64,000 nt of DNA from Acidobacteriota bacterium (GTDB lineage: Bacteria > Acidobacteriota > Blastocatellia > Pyrinomonadales > Pyrinomonadaceae): contig JAIVJZ010000040.1 of the NCBI GenBank assembly GCA_020199775.1, positions 930,001 to 994,000 of the forward strand, written 5' to 3'. Shown here piece by piece: positions 8,745 to 17,002 of this stretch. A model generated the notes under the pieces. The model searched no databases. It saw nothing but the letters and a program-made list of their open reading frames with translations, and was not told the DNA's origin. Made by a program: the position numbers and the translations under genes. Each line of letters opens with the position of its first letter. Within the stretch, counting starts at the first letter, position 1.

Positions 8745-10284
8745 GCTCCCCCGACCCGTCGCCGGCCGCCAACAACGACGACGACGACGCGTTGTTGCTG
8801 GTAGGCATGCCCGTCAGCACGCCGTGAAAATCTTTGAGCGGTTCGCCGACGGCGATGCCGCCCCCCGACATACGCATCTCGCGGATCGTGTTCTCGTGAT
8901 AGCCGGTGCGCTTCTTGACAACCGAGAGCGCGCGGCGCACCGCGCCCCCCGCCTCGAAGAAGCGCAACATCAATACCGAATCGGCCAGATAACTCACGTC
9001 CACGGGCGTCCCCATGTTCGCGCCCATGAAACCGTGCTGCGCCATGACGAGCAGCGTGACGACGCCCTGCTGGTTGAGATAGGTCAGCAACTCGTGCATC
9101 TGCACGGTGAGAAAACGCTCGTCGGGCATCGCCTGCATGTAACCGTTGAGGCTGTCGATGACGACCACCCGCGCGCCGTCGCGCTCGACGGCGCGGCGCA
9201 CGAAGTGTGAGAACTCGCCGGGCGACAGTTCCGCCGGGTCGATCTGTTGGAGCGACATGTAGCCGGACTCCACCAGTTTCCTCATTTCACGGCCGAGTCC
9301 GGTGGAGCGCGTCAGGTAAGTGTTCACGCCCTCGTCGAAGAGGAAGGAGGCGGCGCGCTCGCCGCGCCCGGCGGCGGCGGCGGCGAACTGCGCCGCAATC
9401 GAAGACTTGCCCGAACCCGCCGGGCCGAGGATGAGCGTGCTCGTGCCGCGGTCGAGCCCGCCGCCGAGCAGCGCGTCCAACTCGGTCACGCCGCTCGTGA
9501 GCATTTCGTGCTCGAACTGTTGCCGGTGTTCCGCCGCGACGAGCCGCGGATAGACGACCACCCCGCCCGTCTCGATCTTGAAGTCGTGGAAGCCGCCGCG
9601 ATACGTGCTGCCGCGCAGTTTGACGATGCGCACGCGCCGCCGCTCCGCGCCGTAATCGAGCGCGAGTTGTTCGAGTTCGACGACGCCGTGCGCGATGGAT
9701 CGCACCTGCAAGTCGCTGGCCGTCGAGGTGCGGTCGTCCAGCAGGAGCACGGTGCATTGCCGCCCCGCGAAATACTGTTTGAGCGCGAGTATCTGCCGCC
9801 GGTAGCGCAGCGGGTCGCGCGCGAGCAGGCGCATCTCCGAGAGCGAGTCGAAGACGACGCGGCGCGGTTGGATGCGCTCGACCTCGTCGAGCACCGCGTT
9901 CGTCGTCTCTCCGAACTCAAGTTCGGAAGGGTGAAAGATGGTGTATTGCGTCTCGGTCTTGAGGGTCTCCGCCGAAGGGATCAGTTCGTAGAGAGTAACG
10001 CCGTCGAGCGACCAGCCGTGCGAGGCGGCCACCTCCGTGATCTCCTCTCTGGTTTCCGAGAGCGTGACATAGAGCACCGGCTCGCCGCGCGCCGCGCCTT
10101 CGAGCAGAAATTTGAGCGCGAGCGTGGTCTTGCCCGTGCCGGGGTCGCCCTCCAGCAGATACAGGCGGTTGGCCGGAAAGCCGCCTTCCAGAATGCTGTC
10201 GAGGCCATCGTTGCCGGTGGTTAATTTCTGGGGCGCGGTGGCAGTCTGCCCCCGCGCGTCATCGCCTGTCTCGCTTTTGTTCAC
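8728..10284 (-). CDS. KaiC-like circadian-clock-family ATPase (two RecA domains)
   Basis: 518 aa with two RecA/KaiC modules. The first has Walker A EGDPGTGKTT (about residue 45) and the second GPAGSGKSS (about residue 290), each followed by Walker-B-like hydrophobic strands ending in D (RRVVFDSLSEM, ARVVVIDSLNGY). No KaiA or KaiB gene is present nearby. KaiC homologues without KaiAB that are co-transcribed with hybrid kinases occur widely in bacteria and are generally regarded as signalling ATPases rather than clocks. It overlaps the kinase gene at 7080-8744. Confidence 0.9.
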   Translation of the reverse strand: MNKSETGDDARGQTATAPQKLTTGNDGLDSILEGGFPANRLYLLEGDPGTGKTTLALKFLLEGAARGEPVLYVTLSETREEITEVAASHGWSLDGVTLYELIPSAETLKTETQYTIFHPSELEFGETTNAVLDEVERIQPRRVVFDSLSEMRLLARDPLRYRRQILALKQYFAGRQCTVLLLDDRTSTASDLQVRSIAHGVVELEQLALDYGAERRRVRIVKLRGSTYRGGFHDFKIETGGVVVYPRLVAAEHRQQFEHEMLTSGVTELDALLGGGLDRGTSTLILGPAGSGKSSIAAQFAAAAAGRGERAASFLFDEGVNTYLTRSTGLGREMRKLVESGYMSLQQIDPAELSPGEFSHFVRRAVERDGARVVVIDSLNGYMQAMPDERFLTVQMHELLTYLNQQGVVTLLVMAQHGFMGANMGTPVDVSYLADSVLMLRFFEAGGAVRRALSVVKKRTGYHENTIREMRMSGGGIAVGEPLKDFHGVLTGMPTSNNASSSSLLAAGDGSGERDVDA

Positions 10285-10504
10285 AAACAGTCCCGCCTGT
10301 TAGATGGAGTTTGCGCCAAGCCGTCGCCCGTGGGGAAGCTGGAATATTGCTTATCAATGGCTTGGGCGCATGATAGGGTAGCACGCCGTAGAATGGATTG
10401 AAATTGTAAACTCCCGCGCCGAACGGACGCGCCGCGCAAAATGTTCGGCCGCCCGCTCGCCGTTTGTGAAACCAACTGCCGGGGCGCAGACTGACAAACA
10501 AACT

Positions 10505-10591
10505 ATGAATAGAACTCTCGATGTCGTCGAACGGATCGCCGGAGGCGGGGCGCGTCTCGCGCGCGGGCAAAGGAGGCCGGTACATGACTGA
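10505..10591 (+). CDS. 28-codon leader ORF, duplicated remnant of the SLC13 gene 5' end
   Basis: ATG at 10505 opens a 28-codon frame (MNRTLDVVERIAGGGAR...) ending TGA at 10589-10591. Its first 63 bases match the first 63 bases of the transporter gene at 11575 at 54 positions. The frame runs through the AGGAGG of the next gene and ends inside ATGACTGA, so its stop overlaps the start codon at 10584. Whether it is translated is unknown. It could couple translation to the DUF5996 gene or be a neutral duplication scar. Confidence 0.35.
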   Translation: MNRTLDVVERIAGGGARLARGQRRPVHD

Positions 10592-11513
10592 TTCCGACAA
10601 GACAGATGTGCGCGCCGAAGTCTGGCCGAGCCTGCCTCTCGAAGAATGGAAAGACACTTACGCGACGCTCCACATGTGGACGCAGGTCGTGGGCAAAATT
10701 CGGCTGGTGCAAAGCCCGCGCTTCAACCACTTCTGGCAAGTCCCGCTCTACGTCTCGGCGCGCGGGCTGACGACGACCGCCATCCCGCACGGGACGCAAA
10801 ACTTCGAGATCGAATTCGACTTCATCGCTCACCAACTCGTCATCAAAACCAGCGACGGCGAAACGAGACGATTGGAACTCGCGCCGCGCTCCGTCTCCGA
10901 TTTTTACCGCGAGTTGATGCAGACGCTCGACGCGCTCCGGCTCCCCGTTAAAATCCGCGCCGTGCCCGACGAACTGCCCAACCCCATCCCCTTCGCCGAC
11001 GACCACGAACACGCTTCTTACGACCCCGAATACGCCGACCGCCTCTGGCGCATCCTCATCCAGTCCGACAGGGTGTTCAAAGACTTTCGCGCGCGCTTCA
11101 TCGGAAAAGTCAGCCCGGTTCACTTCTTCTGGGGAAGTTTCGATCTCGCCGTGACACGCTTTTCGGGACGCCTCGCGCCCGCCCGCGAGGGCGCGGATTC
11201 CATCACCCGCGAAGCCTACTCGCACGAAGTGATCAGCCACGGCTTCTGGCCCGGCAGCGGCAACATCCGAATGCCGGCTTTCTATTCCTACACCACGCCC
11301 GAACCCGCGGGCTTGCCGCAAACCCCGATCAAGCCTGCCGCCGCCTTCTACAACCCGGAGACCGGCGGGTTCATCCTGCCCTACGACGAGGTGCGGCAGG
11401 CGGACGAACCGGAGCGCGTGCACATGGAGTTTCTGCAAAGTTCATACGAGGCCGGGGCGAACCTCGCGCAATGGGATCGCGCCGCTTTGGAAAGGGCAAC
11501 CCCGGCGGCGTGA
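10584..11513 (+). CDS. DUF5996 family protein
   Basis: 309 aa. The start at ATG 10584 is set by a strong AGGAGG at 10571-10576 and 7-base spacing; the frame is open further upstream but through the duplicated leader. It matches the DUF5996 family by its WPSLPLEEWKDTYATLHMWTQ opening, the FDFIAHQL strand, the FHFFWGSFDLAVTRFSG-like segment (here VHFFWGSFDLAVTRFSGR) and the late FWPGSG segment. The function of the family is unknown to me; it is cytoplasmic with no signal peptide. It lies 61 bases upstream of the SLC13 transporter in the same direction. Confidence 0.85.
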   Translation: MTDSDKTDVRAEVWPSLPLEEWKDTYATLHMWTQVVGKIRLVQSPRFNHFWQVPLYVSARGLTTTAIPHGTQNFEIEFDFIAHQLVIKTSDGETRRLELAPRSVSDFYRELMQTLDALRLPVKIRAVPDELPNPIPFADDHEHASYDPEYADRLWRILIQSDRVFKDFRARFIGKVSPVHFFWGSFDLAVTRFSGRLAPAREGADSITREAYSHEVISHGFWPGSGNIRMPAFYSYTTPEPAGLPQTPIKPAAAFYNPETGGFILPYDEVRQADEPERVHMEFLQSSYEAGANLAQWDRAALERATPAA

Positions 11514-11574
11514 AACCGGGGCGCGGCTAACGCGCGAGGTCAAGTCTCTCACACGCCGGACACATCAATCACAC

Positions 11575-13095
11575 ATGAACAGAACCCTCGATGTCGTCGA
11601 ACAGATCACCGAAGGCGAGGCGCGTTTCGAGCGCGTGCGGCGTATCGCCGGACTCGTGCTCGCGCCCGCCGTCTTCATCCTACTGCTGCTCCTGCCGCTG
11701 CCCGCTCTGAAGCCGGAGGCGCACCATCTGGCGGCGGTAATGGCGGCGGTCGTTATCCTGTGGGTGACGGAGGCTCTGCCGCTGCCGGTGACTGCGCTCT
11801 TCGGCGCGGCGGCGTGCGTGGTGATGCGCGTCGCCCCGGCGCGCGACGTGTTCGCGCCGTTCGCCGACCCGCTGATGTTTCTCTTCATCGGGTCGTTCAT
11901 CATCGCGCGTGCGATCTTTCTGCACCGGCTGGACAGGCGGCTCGCCTTCGGCGTGCTCTCGATCAAGTGGGTCGGCGCGCGACCGGGGCGCATCCTCGTC
12001 GCCTTCGGCGCGGTGACGGCCTTCCTCTCCGCGTGGATTTCCAACACGGCGACGACCGCGATGATGTTCGCCATCGGCATGGCGATACTCGCCTTCCTCT
12101 TCGACAACGAGCAGCAGGGCGGGAGCAAAATCAATCGCCGCTACGCGACCGGCCTGATGTTGATGACCGCGTTCGCCGCCTCCATCGGCGGCCTCGCCAC
12201 GCCCATCGGCACGCCGCCCAACGTCATCGGCCTCGGCTTCATACGCCAACTCCTCGGCGTCGAGTTTCCCTTCTTCAAGTGGGCGATGATCGGCACGCCC
12301 GTCGTCATCATCCTCTTCCTCTACCTCAGCTTTTACCTGAACGCGCTGTGCCGCGCGGGCGTCCGCGAGATCGAGGGCAGCCGCGAAATGCTCACGCGCG
12401 AACGCGCCCGCCTGGGGGCGTGGACGCGCGGCCAGAAATCAACTCTCGTCGCCTTTCTCGTCACGGTCGCGCTCTGGATCGTGCCCGGCTTGATCGCGCT
12501 CGTCGCGGGCGACCGGAGCGCGATTTATCAAGCGGTCAACCGCCGCGTGCCCGAAGCGGTGGCGGCGGTCGCGGGCGCGATGCTGTTGTTTCTTTTGCCG
12601 GGCGACCGCCGGGGCGAACGCGCGATCACCTGGGACGAGGCGGTGAAGATCGATTGGGGCGTGGTGCTCTTGTACGGGGGCGGCTTCGCGCTCGGCGTGC
12701 TCTCGTTTCAGACGGGGCTGGCGGAAGCCATCGGCTACGGCTTGACGAAGCACCTGCCCATCACGGGCGGCCTCTCGCTGCTCTTCGCTTCGACGCTCGT
12801 CGCGACGCTCACGTCGGAAGCGACCTCGAACACGGCCTCGGCCAACATGGTCGTGCCCGTCGTCATCGCGATCTCGCGCGCGGCGGGCGCAGACCCGCTC
12901 GAACCCGCGCTCGGCGCGACGATGGGCGCGAGCCTCGGCTTCATGCTCCCCGTCTCGACGCCCTGCAACGCCATCGTCTACGGTTCGGGCTACATCCCGC
13001 TCTCGCGCATGATTCGCTACGGCCTGCTGCTCGACGTGGTGGGCGTCGTCGTCATCGTCGCGCTCGTCCGGCTGCTCGTCCCCTTCCTGCGTTGA
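11575..13095 (+). CDS. SLC13/DASS-family anion (dicarboxylate or sulfate) symporter
   Basis: 506 aa with about 11-12 membrane segments. Both DASS signature Ser-Asn-Thr motifs are present: WISNTATTAMM (about residue 155) and EATSNTASANM (about residue 420). These bind sodium and the carboxylate substrate at the two hairpin tips in this family. The substrate cannot be fixed from sequence. The first 21 codons are the parent copy of the leader at 10505. It may share a transcript with the DUF5996 gene upstream. Confidence 0.9.
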   Translation: MNRTLDVVEQITEGEARFERVRRIAGLVLAPAVFILLLLLPLPALKPEAHHLAAVMAAVVILWVTEALPLPVTALFGAAACVVMRVAPARDVFAPFADPLMFLFIGSFIIARAIFLHRLDRRLAFGVLSIKWVGARPGRILVAFGAVTAFLSAWISNTATTAMMFAIGMAILAFLFDNEQQGGSKINRRYATGLMLMTAFAASIGGLATPIGTPPNVIGLGFIRQLLGVEFPFFKWAMIGTPVVIILFLYLSFYLNALCRAGVREIEGSREMLTRERARLGAWTRGQKSTLVAFLVTVALWIVPGLIALVAGDRSAIYQAVNRRVPEAVAAVAGAMLLFLLPGDRRGERAITWDEAVKIDWGVVLLYGGGFALGVLSFQTGLAEAIGYGLTKHLPITGGLSLLFASTLVATLTSEATSNTASANMVVPVVIAISRAAGADPLEPALGATMGASLGFMLPVSTPCNAIVYGSGYIPLSRMIRYGLLLDVVGVVVIVALVRLLVPFLR

Positions 13096-13187
13096 CGAAA
13101 CTCGTCCGGCGCACTGCTATCACTGCGACGACTACGACGCGAACACGCGCCCGCGCCGCTTGAGAGAGATTGCGCCCGTAACGTGTT

Positions 13188-13853
13188 TCACCTCGAAGCG
13201 CGTTTGAAATAATTCAACTCGATGCCGGCCTTATATCCCATGCGTGCCTCATAAGCGACGCCTCCGAAATCGATCTTAATCGTGTCCCAATCGTGCAGAG
13301 TGCGTTGGTCGCCCGCTCCAATCACGCGATAACTCGCCGGCTGACACGACGCATCGACGACCGAGGCGATCTTGAAAATATACCTGCCGTGGTTCTCGTA
13401 CAGGGAGAGCTTGATCGCCCCGAGCGGCGCGTTCTCGTTCGTGAACTTGATGGCGAACGCTTTGTTCGTTGCGGGCGCGGGCGAGATGAGGCTCACGTTA
13501 GCCTCTCCCACTTCGACGCTTGCCACCAAGTCAGCAGGGATGGCCGCAACGTACGGGTTCAAGCAATCGCCGGAAGCGGGAGTCGGCGTGTGGGGCGGAG
13601 TCGCGGTTGGAGTCGGAGTGATAGTCGGTGTCGGCGGCTTGTCAGGAGGTAGACCGATCATCCCGCGCAGGTCGCCGCTCGCGGACAGGACGACGCACAC
13701 GACGCCGAGCACGACCAGCGGCAGTCCCGCCCCGACCGAAGAGACTTCGACTTTGCCGAGCGCGAGTTTACCGCCCGGCCTGTCCGGCAACTTGACGAGC
13801 AGCCACCCGCCGAAGAGAACCAGCGCGACGCCGAGCACAGCGAGTACGAGCAT
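13188..13853 (-). CDS. Membrane-anchored hypothetical protein with Pro/Thr linker
   Basis: 221 aa from the ATG whose complement is 13851-13853 (MLVLAVLGVALVLFGG). The frame is open upstream but that part is polar and overlaps the divergent gene's leader. Two membrane segments (residues 1-20 and about 38-58) come first, then a TPTPT-type low-complexity linker and a globular C-terminal domain with two cysteines (GDCLNPY, DASCQPAS) and beta-rich sequence ending near AYEARMGYKAGIELNYF. The family is not recognised. The topology suggests an extracytoplasmic domain on a stalk. Confidence 0.6.
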   Translation of the reverse strand: MLVLAVLGVALVLFGGWLLVKLPDRPGGKLALGKVEVSSVGAGLPLVVLGVVCVVLSASGDLRGMIGLPPDKPPTPTITPTPTATPPHTPTPASGDCLNPYVAAIPADLVASVEVGEANVSLISPAPATNKAFAIKFTNENAPLGAIKLSLYENHGRYIFKIASVVDASCQPASYRVIGAGDQRTLHDWDTIKIDFGGVAYEARMGYKAGIELNYFKRASR

Positions 13854-14033
13854 GATAGGTGTGACCCTCTCGGTTTTTCTGAAATCGAACGAGGCGTGCG
13901 ACAGAGGCTGCGAGGGACGCACACGCGCGCTGAGACGTGTGACACGAAAAACCACTCGCGCCACTGGTTAATCAAACGCGGCTGTGGAATTATACGGCAA
14001 CTCGACACGGCGGGCGACACCCACATAATTTTT

Positions 14034-14978
14034 ATGCAGCACATCGTCTTTCTGGAACGCAACACGCTGCGGGCTGAGATCAGGCCGCCCGCCTTCGCGC
14101 ACGAGTGGCGCGAGTATGGCGAGACACGCCCCGAAGAAGTCGTCGAACGTCTCAAGGGGGCGAGCATCGCGGTCGTCAACAAGGTCAGGATCGGCGAGGC
14201 CGAACTCCGGCAGTTGCCCGCGCTCAAGTTGATCGCGGTCGCGGCGACGGGCACGGACAACATAGACCTCAAGAGTTGCCGCGAGCGCGGCGTCGGCGTC
14301 TCCAACGTGCGCGGCTACGCGACGCACACGCTGCCCGAACACGTCCTCATGTTGATCCTCGCGCTGCGCCGCAACCTCGCGAGCTACGGGCGCGACGTGC
14401 GCGCCGGGAAGTGGCAGCGCGCGGAGCAGTTTTGCCTGCTCGACCATCCGATCCGCGACCTGCACGCCAGCACGCTCGGCATCGTCGGCTACGGCGCGCT
14501 CGGCCAATCGATGGAGCGTCTCGCACGCGCCGTCGGCATGCACACGCTCGTCGCCGAACACAAGGGCGCGGGCGTCGTGCGCGAGGGGCGCACGGCTTTC
14601 GCGGAAGTCTTGCGGGAGAGCGACATCGTCACGCTGCACACGCCGCTCAACGACGAGACGCGCAACCTCATCGGCGCGGCGGAACTCGCCATGATGCGAG
14701 CCGAAGCCGTGTTGATTAACTGCGCGCGGGGCGGGGTGGTGGATGAACTTGCCCTGATTGAAGCGTTGCGCGCGGGCGTGATCGCGGGCGCGGGCGTGGA
14801 TGTCCTGAGCCGTGAGCCGCCGCGCGCGGGCCAGAACGCGCTCGTCGAACTCGACCTGCCGAATCTGATCGTCACGCCTCACATCGCGTGGGCGAGTCTT
14901 CAGGCCATGCAGAGGCTCGCCGATCAACTCGTAGACAACATAGAGGCGTTCGTCAGAGGCGAAGGAAGGAATTTATAG
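14034..14978 (+). CDS. D-isomer-specific 2-hydroxyacid dehydrogenase (NAD-dependent)
   Basis: 314 aa from ATG 14034 (MQHIVFLERN). NAD-binding motif LGIVGYGALGQSMERLARAVG (about residue 148), then the catalytic Arg in NCARGGVVDE, the Glu region in GAGVDVLSREPP and the catalytic His in VTPHIAWAS. Length and motifs fit glycerate/hydroxypyruvate-type dehydrogenases, but the substrate is not determined. Its last codon and TAG stop (14976-14978) lie inside the left terminal repeat of the MITE-like element, so the original C-terminus was probably altered by insertion. Confidence 0.9.
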   Translation: MQHIVFLERNTLRAEIRPPAFAHEWREYGETRPEEVVERLKGASIAVVNKVRIGEAELRQLPALKLIAVAATGTDNIDLKSCRERGVGVSNVRGYATHTLPEHVLMLILALRRNLASYGRDVRAGKWQRAEQFCLLDHPIRDLHASTLGIVGYGALGQSMERLARAVGMHTLVAEHKGAGVVREGRTAFAEVLRESDIVTLHTPLNDETRNLIGAAELAMMRAEAVLINCARGGVVDELALIEALRAGVIAGAGVDVLSREPPRAGQNALVELDLPNLIVTPHIAWASLQAMQRLADQLVDNIEAFVRGEGRNL

Positions 14979-15122
14979 CCGTTTGCAATTGGATGGAACT
15001 ACCAAGAAATGAGTGTAGGGGCAGGGCTTGTCCCTGCCCGCCCGGTTTGGTGAGCGGCGGGCAGCGACTAGCCCTGCCCCTACAGTTTTGATACCGGTCA
15101 CACTCATCTGCAAATCGCTATA
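14974..15122. mobile_element. MITE-like palindromic element with TATAGC termini
   Basis: About 149 bases with imperfect terminal inverted repeats: TATAGCCGTTTGCA at 14974 and TGCAAATCGCTATA ending at 15122. An inner strong palindrome is built on GTAGGGGCAGGGCT (from 15015) and AGCCCTGCCCCTAC (ending 15092). The ends are TA-rich, which would fit TA-target (IS630/Tc1-like) insertion, but no transposase is present. It contributes the stop codon of the upstream dehydrogenase. Confidence 0.65.
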
Positions 15123-15141
15123 GTGACGGGAGAAAAGCTAT

Positions 15142-15229
15142 AAAGCCGTAAATCGTGAATCGTAAATCGTGAATAGAGTTAAGACAGGTTTTATCTGTTC
15201 ACGATTTACGATTCACGATTTACGGCTTT
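15142..15229. repeat. Heptamer-type inverted repeat, 32-bp perfect arms
   Basis: The left arm 15142-15173 starts AAAGCCGT and continues in tandem ATCGTRA 7-mers. The right arm (15198-15229) is its exact reverse complement. A short non-palindromic spacer holds AGAGTTAAGACAGG. It ends 9 bases from the 3' end of the minus-strand gene 15239-15511, in a convergent region, so it could also terminate transcription. Confidence 0.85.
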
Positions 15230-15238
15230 ACTTTCTTG

Positions 15239-15511
15239 CTACTGTTCGTCGTGGTGTTCGGCGGTGTAGAGGCGAAGGATTTCCTGTCCCTGACGTGAGC
15301 GCGGGTCGATGGTGCGGAGGTGCTTGCGCCCCTGCATCTCCCAGAGGGCGGTCACCTGCCCGTCTTTTTCGACGGCGTGATAAGTGATCTCTTCCGTGAT
15401 CTGCGGCGGAGCCTCGGCGGCCTCGGCCGTCGTGGAGGTCGCGTCGCCTCCGCCCGTTTGCGCTTCGGGCGTCGCTTCCGCCGCGCCTATCGCGTTCTCG
15501 TTTTCTCCCAT
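15239..15511 (-). CDS. Small acidic hypothetical protein
   Basis: 90 aa. The N-terminal half is low-complexity Ala/Glu/Thr (disordered). The C-terminal half (EEITYHAVEKDGQVTALWEMQGRKHLRT) looks like a small folded beta unit. No membrane segment or cysteine. It lies downstream of the oxygenase gene 15662-17002 on the same strand, separated by about 150 bases that contain a hairpin element. The family is not recognised; a substrate role for the upstream enzymes is possible but unsupported. Confidence 0.6.
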   Translation of the reverse strand: MGENENAIGAAEATPEAQTGGGDATSTTAEAAEAPPQITEEITYHAVEKDGQVTALWEMQGRKHLRTIDPRSRQGQEILRLYTAEHHDEQ

Positions 15512-15602
15512 AGTGTTCCTCTCAAAATTTGATTTTAATTCGCGTGTTTGTTGAGCGGGAATTGTGGCACAAAGCGTGCGGGCGTGTCCACCGCATAAGA
15601 TA

Positions 15603-15686
15603 AACGATGAAGGAGGAACGCGGAACGATGAACTGGAAGCAAGACTTCTTTAGTTCATCGTTCATTGTTGCTCTTTCGTCGTTCCG
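15603..15686. repeat. Heptamer-type inverted repeat (GGAACGC/GATGAAC units)
   Basis: The left arm (15603-15634) contains GGAACGCGGAACGATGAACT. The right arm (15652-15686) contains AGTTCATCGTTC and GTCGTTCCG. The right arm extends into the gene 15662-17002 and encodes its last residues and stop. The units match those of the elements at 21799 and 30025. Confidence 0.75.
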
Positions 15687-17002
15687 TTTTCGGCGTCGGC
15701 GGGGGAGAAGAAACTGAACAGCAGCGTGACGGATTGCCCGCCGGGGAGCACGTCGCGCCAGTGCGTAAACTCCGAGCCGCGATAGAGCAGGGCGTCGCCG
15801 ATCTCAAGTCGCACCTCGCGCGCCTGCCCTCCCACTTCCACGCAGATCGGCCACGCGCGCGCTTCCTCCAACTCCGGCTCGGCGTCCAGCACGAGCGAGA
15901 GATTCCAGACGTACTGCGGTTGATCCTTGTGCCGACGCAAAAACGCGCCGGGTTGATAGACGGAGACCTGACAGTGCGAAGGCCGCACGGGCGCGGGCGT
16001 GATGCGATTCACGAGCGGCGTGATCTGCTGTTGCACGAAGCGCGCGGTTTCCTCGTCGTAGATGGAGCGGCGGTGGTGAGCGTAGTGTTTGTTGCTGCTC
16101 GCCTTGAGATGGCCGCGCCCGTCGAGCGCGCGGAAGTAGCGGCGCAACGCCGCCAGTTGCAGCGGGTGAATGATCTTGCGCAGCACGGCGTATTGCGCGG
16201 TTTGCAGGTCGCCGCGTAACTCTTCGCAGGTGCGCCGCCAACTCTGCACGCGCGCCGCTTCGGCGTCCGGCGCGATTAGAATCCGCGCCTCCGCGAACGC
16301 GGCGGCGACTTCCGCGTCGAGTTCGGCGGGCGCGATTGTGCCCGCCCTGAGTTGCTCGACCGCCCGCGCCCGCTCGCGCGTGAGCCAGTAAGGGGCGAGC
16401 GTCTCCGTGCCCGCGTCTTCGACCCAGACGAGCGGACGGCGCGGCGAAAAACGATCAAGCGACGTGAGCCGCGCGGACAGGTGCGGGGGCGGCCGGTCGC
16501 CCGTTTGCAGGGCGACGCGCGGGTTGAGTTCGAGCGCGGCGTGCGGCGTGGTTTGCCGACCTTCTTCTCTTGCCGCGGCGCGCGCGGCGCGCTCGCGATA
16601 CGGGATCAGGTGTTGCGCCGGTTCGTCCAGCGCGCACTCGAAGTGGATTTCATCCGAAGGGGGATTTTCAACGCTCTCGTCGTCGTCGTCGTGCGCCGCC
16701 GCGCCTGAATCCTCCGCCGCTTCGTCGCCCGCCGAAACGTCAAGCAGCACGCCTCCCTCGTGGAGGCGAAAGAGCGTGGCGATGGCCGCGACGCGTTCGC
16801 CTTGCGCTGCGTAACGCCCGCCGAGTTGCTTGATCGCGTCGGCGACGGAAAGCGGCCGGGAGAACAGTTCGAGGATCGCGAGCGCGTGCAGCCCGCATTT
16901 GATCGTCTTGCCCCCGGCCGACACCTGCGCTTCGTTGCTCGAATTGAGAGAGAGGCGAAGGTAGGAGCGGCGTCTGAGAACGGTTTCGGGGTTGAGTTTC
17001 AT
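15662..17002 (-). CDS. 2OG-Fe(II) oxygenase with N-terminal winged-helix (PqqD/RRE-like) domain
   Basis: 446 aa. Residues 1-95 resemble a PqqD-like winged helix (HALAILELFSRPLSVADAIKQL), the fold used by many peptide-modifying enzymes as a recognition element. The C-terminal third is a prolyl-4-hydroxylase-like double-stranded beta helix: YQPGAFLRRHKDQPQYVW supplies the HxD iron pair, and RGSEFTHWRD the distal His, with GDALLYRG before it. Its ATG directly follows the TGA of the upstream gene (TGAATG), so the two form an operon. The last codons lie in the hairpin element at 15603-15686. The substrate is unknown. Confidence 0.7.
   Translation of the reverse strand: MKLNPETVLRRRSYLRLSLNSSNEAQVSAGGKTIKCGLHALAILELFSRPLSVADAIKQLGGRYAAQGERVAAIATLFRLHEGGVLLDVSAGDEAAEDSGAAAHDDDDESVENPPSDEIHFECALDEPAQHLIPYRERAARAAAREEGRQTTPHAALELNPRVALQTGDRPPPHLSARLTSLDRFSPRRPLVWVEDAGTETLAPYWLTRERARAVEQLRAGTIAPAELDAEVAAAFAEARILIAPDAEAARVQSWRRTCEELRGDLQTAQYAVLRKIIHPLQLAALRRYFRALDGRGHLKASSNKHYAHHRRSIYDEETARFVQQQITPLVNRITPAPVRPSHCQVSVYQPGAFLRRHKDQPQYVWNLSLVLDAEPELEEARAWPICVEVGGQAREVRLEIGDALLYRGSEFTHWRDVLPGGQSVTLLFSFFSPADAENGTTKEQQ

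Noticed and set aside
7306..9210. Long open frame of 634 codons on the plus strand, antisense to the kinase and KaiC-like genes
   Set aside because: Ser/Arg/Thr-rich composition without any domain, fully antisense to two genes with complete motifs. GC-rich DNA leaves such antisense frames open.
8728..10284. Circadian clock locus
   Set aside because: No kaiA or kaiB is present. KaiC-like ATPases without them are common signalling proteins.
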